From: Pseudomonadota bacterium
GTDB taxonomy: Bacteria; Pseudomonadota; Alphaproteobacteria; Acetobacterales; Acetobacteraceae
Assembly (NCBI GenBank): GCA_021809435.1
Contig: JAKBAD010000009.1
Coordinates: forward strand, 1 to 64,000
Reading direction: 5' to 3'
DNA length: 64,000 nucleotides
The translations under genes were made by a program, and so were the position numbers. The notes under the pieces were generated by a model, which was given only the letters and a program-made list of their open reading frames with translations, had not been told where the DNA came from and did no database searches. Position 1 is the first letter of the stretch, and each line of letters starts with the position of its first letter. Shown here piece by piece: positions 1-8,700 of the stretch.

Positions 1-1
1 C

Positions 2-3000
2 ACCACCCAGCTGGCTTCGGATGGCAATGGCCAGGTGCAGACGCAGGGCGATTTTGCCAGCGGCATCGCGGCGCAATCGATCGCGGGCGATGGCGGCAAT
101 GGCGGCTTCTCGGTCGGCGCCTCGGCGACGGCGGGTACGGTTGAGGCGACCGTTGGCGGTGGCGCGGGTGGCGCGGGCGGCGCGGCTGGTGGTGTGACCG
201 TGCAGAATGCTGATGTGGTTGTGACCCGCGGTGCGTCGGCCAACGCCATTCTGGCGCAATCGATCGGTGGTTCGGGCGGTGCCGGCGGGTTCGCGGTTGG
301 GGCGGGGCTTACCATGTCCGGCTTGTCGGGTAAGGCGGTTATTGCGAATGCCATCGGTGGTCCGGGTGGCGCCGGCGGAACGGGGGGCGCCGTGAAGGTG
401 ACCACCGACTCCCTGGGGCTTTCGACCTCTGGTGCCAACGCCTCCGACATCGTCGCGCAATCGATCGGCGGTTCGGGTGGCGCGGGCGGTTTTGCGGTCG
501 GTGGCGCGCTGGGAGGTGTTCTCAATTCCACCTTCGCGTCGCTCTCCAACACGCTTGGCGGTGATGCCGGTGTCGCGGCGGGAGCAGGCGGCGCGGGCGC
601 CAATGGCGGCGCTGTCGCGGTGACCATCAGCCCGGCGGCGGGTGGCGGCGTGATTGTCGCCAAGGGTGATTTCTCCTCCGCGGTGATCGCGCAATCCATC
701 GGCGGTGGCGGTGGTGAGGGTGGCTTTGCCGTGGGCGGCGGCGCCAATGTGACGACCGGCGTGACCGGCGGCGTGGGCGGCGGCGGCGGCAATGGCGGAC
801 AGGTGACGGTGAGCAACGCCGATACCCTCTCGACCCTGGGTACGGGCACTTATGGCGTCCTCGCGCAATCCATTGGCGGCGGCGGCGGCAATGGCGGGTT
901 CGCGTTCGATGGCGGGCTTTCGGCGATCGGGGCTTCGGTGACCTCGGGCGTTGGCGGTGATGGCGGCAATGGCGGCAATGCCAACAGCGTGAATGTCGCC
1001 AATGCGGGTGAGATCGTCATGCAGGGCGACAACGCCGCGGGTGTGCTCGCGCAATCCATTGGCGGTGGCGGCGGTAATGGCGGCTTCGCCATTGGCGCCG
1101 GGGCCTCAACGACGGAAGCGGTTACCACCACCATTGGCGGCACGGGCGGCGGCGGCGGTGCCGGTCTGGATGTAACTGTGCTCAACAGCGCCACCGGGAT
1201 CATTTCGACCCAGGGCACCATGGCCTATGGCGTTGAGGCGCAGTCCATCGGTGGTGGCGGCGGCAATGGCGGTTTCGCGGTGGATGGCGCGCTGGCCGCG
1301 CTCGGCGGTGCCAGTGCTACCATTGGCGGCGGTGCTGGCGGTGCTGGCGGTGCGTCCGGCCTTGTTTCGGTCACGAATAATGGACAGGTGATAACCACGG
1401 GCGCATCGTCCATCGCGGTTCTGGCGCAGTCGGTCGGCGGTGGCGGCGGTGCTGGCGGTTTTGCCGGCGCGCTCAGCGTGGGCGCTGGTGGCGCGGCGCT
1501 GGAGACCATTGGCGGCTCGGCCCTGGGCGCCAGCAATGGCGGTGCGGTATCGGTGACCAATGGCGGCCTGATCGAGACCGCGGGCGCGGACTCGACCGGT
1601 ATCCAGGCGCAGTCTATTGGCGGCGGCGGCGGTAATGGCGGGTTTGTGTTCACCGGCTCGGGCTCGGTGGGCAGCGGTGCCGGTCTCGCCATCGGCGGGG
1701 CGGGTGGTGCTGGCGGGGCGGGTGGCATTGTCACTGTGGCCAACACCAACACCATCGTCACCAAGGGCGTGCAGTCTTACGGCGTCATCGCGCAATCCAT
1801 CGGCGGTGGTGGCGGCAATGGTGGTATCGCGGCCTCGGGCACCATCACCGCGGGCGCGGGCGGGCTTAGCACCGCGCTGGGCGGCACGGGCGGCAAGGGT
1901 GGCGCGGGCGGCAATGTCACGGTCACCAATTCCGGCACCATTCAGGTGCAGGGGGTGGGGTCGGTGGGTGTCATCGCGCAATCCATCGGCGGTGGCGGCG
2001 GCACGGGCGGATTTGCCGGGGCGGTTGACTTCATCGCCGGTGGCACGCTCAACAACGCGGTGGGTGGCACGGGTGGCAATGGCGGCTCGGGCGGTACTGT
2101 CACGGTGACCAGCACCGGCACCATCCAAACTCTGGCCGATGATTCGGTCGCCGTGCTGGCGCAGTCCATCGCGGGTGGCGGCGGCGCCTCGGCCATTGGC
2201 ATCTCGGCGCAAACCGGCACGCTCGATGCCGCGGGTGTCACGGTGGGTGGCGCCTCGGCGGGCGCTAACGGCTCCACGGGCACGGTCACTGTCAATATCA
2301 GCGGCGGCACGCTCTCGACGCTGGGCGCCATGTCTTATGGCTTGCTGGCGCAAAATATCGGCGGCGGCGGTGGTATGGCCTTCCTTAGCGTGCCCGATCC
2401 GCTGACCACCGCGGGGGGGGGCGTCACCGTCTCGGTGGGCGGCAGCAATGGCGCGGTGGATAACGGCGCCGCGCTCGCCACCACCAACGGCAACCAGGTG
2501 CTGACCAGCGGCCTGGGCGCCGCGGGCCTCATCGCGCAGTCGATTGGCGGCGGCGGCGGCACCGATGGTTTCACCGGCGACATGACGGTTGGCAATAATG
2601 TCGGTGTGCTCACCGCGCGGGCGGGCGGCAGCGGCACGGGCGGTGGCACGGCGGGCGCGGTCTCGTTTGGCAACACCGCCTATGTGCAGACCACGGGGGC
2701 CAACGCCTCGGGCATCATTGCGCAGGCGATTGGCGGCGGCGGCGGCATGGCCACCCTGGCGGCCGGCGTGGTCACCGGCACGCCGCTCGGCGTGGTGCTC
2801 GAGAATGGCGGCTCGGCCGGCACCGTGAGCGATGGCGCGGCGCTGACCTTCCCCCTCTTCACCGGCGCGGTGCTGACCACGGGCGATCTCTCGCAAGGCA
2901 TCGTCGCCCAGTCGATTGGCGGCGGCGGCGGCATGACCACCGTTTCGGCCACCAGCGGGTTCACGGTCGGCACCAACGGCATCAGCTTCGCGGTTGGCGG

Positions 3001-5701
3001 CACGGGGGCTGGCGGCGCGGGCAAGGATATCACCTTGACCACCCCCAGCACGGTCACCACCCAGGGCAATGGCGCGGCCGCTCTGGTGCTGCAATCCATT
3101 GGCGGCGGCGGCGGATTTGCCAGCCTCGCCAGTGCTGGTGGTCAAAATCCGGCGGTGTCGTCGTCCACGGTTGGCGGCACGGGCCCCACGGCGGGCAATG
3201 GCGGCACCATCACCTACACCAGCCAGGCCCAGATCAGCACAAGCGGTATCGGCTCGGCGGGCGTCATCGCGCAGTCGATCGGCGGCGGCGGTGGCGTGGC
3301 GTCGGCGGTGGGTGTCGGTTCGGCGGGCGCGGTCACGCTGGGTGGCAGCAACGGCGCGTCGGGCAATGGCGGCGCTGTCACGGTGACGCTGGGCGCGCTG
3401 GTCAACACCACGGGCGCTGGTTCGGCGGGTGTCGTCGCGCAATCCATTGGCGGCGGCGGTGGCGCGGCGTCGTTCTTCTCCTCCACCGGCACGGCCGAAA
3501 CCGGCCCCGTCACCCTGGCTTCGGGCGGCAGCGGCAATGGCGGCGCGGTGGCGGTTACTGTCAACGCGGCGGTCACCACCTCGGGCGCCGGGGCGGATGG
3601 CGTCGTGGCCCAGTCGGTTGGCGGCGGCGGCGGCATCGCGGGGTCGGGCACGCTGGGCGCCGATCCGGCATCGGGCCTGTTCATCGGCTCGGCTGGCGGC
3701 AGCGGCACGGGCGGCGCGGTGAATCTGGCGGTGAACGCCACGATCGACACCACGGGCGCGGGCTCCACTGCCCTGCTCGCCGACAGTTCGGGCGGGTCTG
3801 GCAACGGCGTCATTTCCGTCGCCATCGGCAATGTCTCTGTCACCGGCGGTCCGGGCGGCGGCCATGCGCTCAGCCTGATTGGCGGGAGCAACAATGTCGT
3901 CACCAATAATGGCGTGCTGTCCACGGCCGATGGGCTGACCGGCACGGTCATTTACGGCGCGGGCGGCAACAGCGCCATCACCAACAATAACCTCGTGGTC
4001 GGCAGCATCGATCTGGGCTCGGGCGTCAACAGCTTCACCAACGCCCAGGGTGCCACCTTCATCGCCGGGCCGGTGGTGAATGTCGGCCAGAACGGGCTTT
4101 ATACATCGGCCGGCTTCAGCTCCCCCGCCAATTGGAACACGGTGGGCACCGTCAACGTCACCGGCAACCTCGCCTTGACCTCGACGTCGATCTATGGCGC
4201 CGATCTCAACTTCACGGGCGCCACCTCGGCCGACAGTTATAATGTCAGCAACACGGCAAGCGTGAACGGCGCGGTCGAGCTCAATGTGCTCAATCCGGGC
4301 CTCGCGCAAACCGGCACGCACCAGCAGGTGCTGGTTGGCACCGTCAATGGCATCACCAATAACGGTCTGACCCTGGTGGCCGATCCGAGCGCGGTATCGA
4401 CCAACAGCCTGGTGTTCACGGGCACGGATGCGCTGTTGCGGGAGGTGGTCAATTACGCCCCCGCGGGGCTGACCGCCAACGAGGCGGCGGTGGGCAACGC
4501 GATCAACGCGATCCAGACCACCCGCGCCTCGGCCGGCTTCGTGCCGGTCGCCGCCGACCTCTATTACGTGCCCACCGTGGCGGAGCTGGGCCAGATTTAC
4601 GACTCGCTCGGCAATCCCGGCGCCACCGCGACCGTGCAAACCGCCTTCGCGGCCACCGACTCCTTCATCACCACCGTCAATTCCCGCATTGGCGACTGGC
4701 TCGATGCCAATGCCTGCGGGGCCGCCTGTGGCGGGGCCGGTCCGGTTGCGGCCGCCCGCGCCGCGCTCGGCGGCGGCGATAACCCGGCCCCGCATGACGG
4801 GCGCGACTGGAGCAGCTGGGTGACCGCCACCGGCGAGCGCTTCCATGTCAATAATGACAGCCGCACCAGCGCGCCGGGCATGACCTCGACCGGCGTCACG
4901 GTCGCGGGCGGTGTCGAATATCGCGGTCTGCCCGGCTATGTGGCGGGCGTGGCGGCGGGGGCCGGACAAATGAGCTTCGCCGATAATGACCACGCCACCT
5001 CGGGCGATGTGAATTTCGGCCATGTGGCGCTCTATGGCGGCTTTGAGCGCGGCAACACCTATCTCAGCGCCATCTCCTCGCTCGATGGGTTCTGGAACAC
5101 CGAGAACCGCTCCGTCTTCGTGCCCGGCGCCACGCCGAGCGCGCTGGTGGGCGGGGTGCAGCCGGCAGCGCTGCCGGGTCTCTCGGGCCGCCTCCACGGC
5201 GCCTTCTTCAGTGGTTCCTGGACCGGACGGGTCGAGCTTGGTCAGCGTTATGAGTTCAATTTCGGCACGCTCCAGCCCTTCGCCTCGTTCCAGATCAGCC
5301 TGCTCAACACCAACGCCTTCACCGAAACCGGCGGTGGCGCGCTGGGTGCGGTGGCGCTGAGCTATCATCCGGTCACCAACAAGAGCATGCCCATCGATCT
5401 GGGCCTGCGCTATGGCGATGCGGTGATGCTGGGCGACAAGGGCGCGCTCGCCTTCAGCGCCCGCCTGGCCTGGCAGCACGAGCTCTCGAGCGACCGTAAC
5501 CTCGTCGCCTCGTTCGGCTCGGCCAACAACTTCGCCTTCACGCTGCTGGGCGCCCGCCCGCCGCGTGACTCGGCGCTGGTGCAGGCCCAGGCATGCTGGA
5601 TCTTCGACAAAAATTACGAGCTTTACGGTGCCATGAATGGCGATTTCGCCAGCGGCGGCACGGTTTATTCGGCCTCGGGCGGCATGCGCGTTGTCTGGTA
5701 A
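2..5701 (+). CDS. Giant autotransporter with AQSIGGGGG repeats (5'-partial)
   Basis: Outer-membrane autotransporter (type V secretion), probably a surface adhesin or matrix protein. The frame is open to the window edge, so the true start and signal peptide lie upstream; the track start (GTG at 35) is only the first in-window candidate. The passenger is about 1,300 residues of Gly/Ala/Thr-rich sequence with about 20 copies of an AQSIGGGGGxGGF-type motif every 55-75 residues. A non-repeat region follows, then a C-terminal beta-barrel from about residue 1590 ending in VVW; a terminal aromatic residue is typical of outer-membrane barrels. It lies 46 nt upstream of a second autotransporter and is probably co-transcribed with it. 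The ligand cannot be inferred. Family assignment is firm. Confidence 0.9.
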   Translation, partial: TTQLASDGNGQVQTQGDFASGIAAQSIAGDGGNGGFSVGASATAGTVEATVGGGAGGAGGAAGGVTVQNADVVVTRGASANAILAQSIGGSGGAGGFAVGAGLTMSGLSGKAVIANAIGGPGGAGGTGGAVKVTTDSLGLSTSGANASDIVAQSIGGSGGAGGFAVGGALGGVLNSTFASLSNTLGGDAGVAAGAGGAGANGGAVAVTISPAAGGGVIVAKGDFSSAVIAQSIGGGGGEGGFAVGGGANVTTGVTGGVGGGGGNGGQVTVSNADTLSTLGTGTYGVLAQSIGGGGGNGGFAFDGGLSAIGASVTSGVGGDGGNGGNANSVNVANAGEIVMQGDNAAGVLAQSIGGGGGNGGFAIGAGASTTEAVTTTIGGTGGGGGAGLDVTVLNSATGIISTQGTMAYGVEAQSIGGGGGNGGFAVDGALAALGGASATIGGGAGGAGGASGLVSVTNNGQVITTGASSIAVLAQSVGGGGGAGGFAGALSVGAGGAALETIGGSALGASNGGAVSVTNGGLIETAGADSTGIQAQSIGGGGGNGGFVFTGSGSVGSGAGLAIGGAGGAGGAGGIVTVANTNTIVTKGVQSYGVIAQSIGGGGGNGGIAASGTITAGAGGLSTALGGTGGKGGAGGNVTVTNSGTIQVQGVGSVGVIAQSIGGGGGTGGFAGAVDFIAGGTLNNAVGGTGGNGGSGGTVTVTSTGTIQTLADDSVAVLAQSIAGGGGASAIGISAQTGTLDAAGVTVGGASAGANGSTGTVTVNISGGTLSTLGAMSYGLLAQNIGGGGGMAFLSVPDPLTTAGGGVTVSVGGSNGAVDNGAALATTNGNQVLTSGLGAAGLIAQSIGGGGGTDGFTGDMTVGNNVGVLTARAGGSGTGGGTAGAVSFGNTAYVQTTGANASGIIAQAIGGGGGMATLAAGVVTGTPLGVVLENGGSAGTVSDGAALTFPLFTGAVLTTGDLSQGIVAQSIGGGGGMTTVSATSGFTVGTNGISFAVGGTGAGGAGKDITLTTPSTVTTQGNGAAALVLQSIGGGGGFASLASAGGQNPAVSSSTVGGTGPTAGNGGTITYTSQAQISTSGIGSAGVIAQSIGGGGGVASAVGVGSAGAVTLGGSNGASGNGGAVTVTLGALVNTTGAGSAGVVAQSIGGGGGAASFFSSTGTAETGPVTLASGGSGNGGAVAVTVNAAVTTSGAGADGVVAQSVGGGGGIAGSGTLGADPASGLFIGSAGGSGTGGAVNLAVNATIDTTGAGSTALLADSSGGSGNGVISVAIGNVSVTGGPGGGHALSLIGGSNNVVTNNGVLSTADGLTGTVIYGAGGNSAITNNNLVVGSIDLGSGVNSFTNAQGATFIAGPVVNVGQNGLYTSAGFSSPANWNTVGTVNVTGNLALTSTSIYGADLNFTGATSADSYNVSNTASVNGAVELNVLNPGLAQTGTHQQVLVGTVNGITNNGLTLVADPSAVSTNSLVFTGTDALLREVVNYAPAGLTANEAAVGNAINAIQTTRASAGFVPVAADLYYVPTVAELGQIYDSLGNPGATATVQTAFAATDSFITTVNSRIGDWLDANACGAACGGAGPVAAARAALGGGDNPAPHDGRDWSSWVTATGERFHVNNDSRTSAPGMTSTGVTVAGGVEYRGLPGYVAGVAAGAGQMSFADNDHATSGDVNFGHVALYGGFERGNTYLSAISSLDGFWNTENRSVFVPGATPSALVGGVQPAALPGLSGRLHGAFFSGSWTGRVELGQRYEFNFGTLQPFASFQISLLNTNAFTETGGGALGAVALSYHPVTNKSMPIDLGLRYGDAVMLGDKGALAFSARLAWQHELSSDRNLVASFGSANNFAFTLLGARPPRDSALVQAQACWIFDKNYELYGAMNGDFASGGTVYSASGGMRVVW

Positions 5702-5747
5702 CGCGTATGCCGGCCAGATTTTTACCATCAACCAGGGTGCGTCACAC

Positions 5748-8700
5748 ATGAAACAGAAATCCTCCCGCCGGCGTTCAGAGTTGCTTTCGAGCGTTGCGAT
5801 CTGTGTGCTCGCTCTGGGCATGGTGCCGGCCGCGCCGGCGTTGGCGCAGGCCATAAGCTATGGCGGCGCGGGCGGCGCCTCGGGGCTGGGTGTCAATAAC
5901 GGCCCTGGAGGCGCGGCCTCGGCCATGTTCAATGGCGGCTCGGGTGGCACGGGCGGCGGTGGCGGCGCGGGCGTTATCGGCGGCAATGGCGGCAGCAGCG
6001 GCGCGGCCAACTCCCCGGCTCTGGGCCTGGGCGGCGGCGTTTCGGTCAATAATCTCGGCCAGTCGGGCGGCAATGGCGGCGGCACCACCTCGCCCACCAT
6101 CGGCTCGGGCACCGGCGGTGGCGGCGGCTCCAACGGCTATGTCGGCACGGGCCTGCCCACCTCGGTGGCGGTCGGCGGCACGGGCGGCAATGGCGGGGCC
6201 GGCAATGGCACCGCCGATTATGGCGGCGGTGGCGGCGGCGGCGGCTATGGCGCGGTGTTGGAGAGCACGGGCAATCTCGGCACGCTCAACACCAACGCCA
6301 CGGGCGGCATTGGCGGCAATGGCGGCGGCAGCCTCAATCTGGTCGCGGGCAATGGTGGCCAGGGCGGCGTCGGCCTGTTCGACAACCCCTCTGAATCCGC
6401 CACCCCTGGCACCCTCACCATTGGCACGGGCTTTTCGGTCTCGGGCGGCAATGGCGGCACGGCTGGCCTGCCCACGGGCACCGGCGCCACGGCGGGCGTG
6501 GCGGGGGCGGGCGGTGTCGGCCTGGTGGCCGATAACCTCACCCTGGTCAATAATGGCGTGATCAGCGGCGGCTTGGGCGGCAATGGCGCCACCCGCGCCG
6601 ACGCGCTCGATTTCATCGGCGGCGCGAATGAGCTGACCATGGGCACGGGCGCCCGGCTCACCGGCAATGTCATGATCGAATCCGGCACGCTGGCGCTGAA
6701 CCAGGCCGGCAACCCGGCCTGGACCTACGCCGACAGCTTCAGTGGCGCCGGCGCGCTCGATGTATCGGGCGGCACGGTCACGCTCTCGGTGGCCAACACC
6801 CAAACCGGCGGCACGTCGATCACCGGCGGCACGCTGGTGGTTGGCGCGGCCGGCGCCGTTGGCGCCGAGACCGGCGCCACCGACATCACGGCCGGCGCGC
6901 TCAATTTGAGCGGCACCCAGCTCATCCAGAGCGGGCTCAGCATTTCGGGCGGTGAGCTGGCCAACGGCACCATCACCCTGCTCGGCGGGGCCAACACCGC
7001 CATCCAGGCCAGCGGCGGCACGCTCAATAACATCGTCGGCGCCCCCGATCTGGTGACCAATGGCGGCACCACCACCCTGGCCGGCACCAACCTGCTGGGC
7101 AATGTCACCAACAACGCCACGCTCATCAACACCGGCACCACCACCGATGCCCTGACCAACACCGGCGTGGTCGAGAATTCAGGCACCTATATCGCCGATA
7201 TCGCCTCGAACACCGGCACCATCACCAACGACAGCGGCGCCCTGTGGCAAGGCACCATCGGCGTGGGCGCCAACGGCACCGGCACCATCGTCAATAATGG
7301 CGGCTGGGTCGGCAACGCCGTCAATTCCGGCGGCGTGATCGACAATAACGGCACCTGGACCGGCACGATGGCCAACACCCAGGGCTCCTTCGCCAATACC
7401 GGCACGCTCACCGGCCTGTTCACCAACAGCGCCAATGCCAGCAATGCGCCCACGGGTGTCATCGAGGGTGGGGTCTCCAACACCGGCTTGTTCACCACCA
7501 CCGGCACCATCGGTGGCGGCCTGACCAATACCGGGCTGGTCAACGCGGCGGGCGTCATCAATGGCGGCGTCGATAACCAAAATGGCGGCACGTTCAATGT
7601 CACCGGCAACCTGACCAGCGACACCGCCTTCACCAACCAGGGCGGCGCCACGCTCACCGTGCAGGCGGGCGTGTATAATGTCACCGGCAGCATCTCCAAC
7701 GCGGCCGCGGGCATTGTCACCATCGAGAGTGGGGCGACCCTGGCCTCGACCCTCGGGCTCGATAATTCCGGTACCATCACAAATAACGGCGCGGTCACGG
7801 GTGGCCTGAGCAATTCCGCTGGCACCTTCACCAATAATGTGGGCGCCACGCTCGACACCGCCAGCCTCACCGGCGGCACGATCATCAATTATGGTAACGT
7901 TACCGGCACGGTTGACCAAACTGGCGGTACGTTCACCAACCAGGTTAGCGGCAGCACCGGGGCATTCACCGAAAATGGCGGCGTGGCCAGCAATGCAGGC
8001 TTTGTCGTCTCGCTCGACAACCAGTCCGGCAGCTTTACCAATACCGGCTTGATGGGCAACGTGACGCAGGAAGGCGGCTCGGTCACCAATAGCGGCGTGG
8101 TGTCAGGCACGGTTGGCCAAACTGGCGGTACGTTCACCAACCAAAACGGCGGCATCACCAGGGCATTCACCGAAAATGGCGGCGTGGCCAGCAATGCGGG
8201 CGCAGTCGCCTCGCTCGATAACCAGTCCGGATCCTTCACCAACACTGGTGTCATCACGGGCAACGTGACGCAGGAAGGCGGCTCGGTCACCAATAGCGGC
8301 GTGGTGTTTGGCACGGTCGGCCAGACCGGCGGCACGTTTACCAATCAGGCCGGCGGCATCACCGGGGCGTTCACCGAAAATGGCGGCGTGGCCAGCAATG
8401 CGGGCGCAGTCGCCTCGCTCGATAACCAGTCCGGATCCTTCACCAACACTGGTGCCATCACGGGCAACGTGACGCAGGAAGGCGGCTCGGTCACCAGCAG
8501 CGGCGTGGTGTCAGGCACGGTCGGCCAGACCGGCGGCACGTTTACCAACCAAGCCGGCGGCAGCACCGGGGCGTTCACCGAAAATGGCGGCACGGGCAGC
8601 AATGCGGGCAAGGTCGCCTCGCTCGACAACCAGTCGGGCTCCTTCACCAACACCGGCACCATCTCGGGTAACGTGACGCAGGAAGGCGGCTCGGTCACCA

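Noticed and set aside
1106-5854. 1582-aa minus-strand ORF opposite the autotransporter
   Set aside because: Its composition mirrors the GC-rich Gly repeats of the plus-strand gene; it has no recognisable domain and is a shadow frame.
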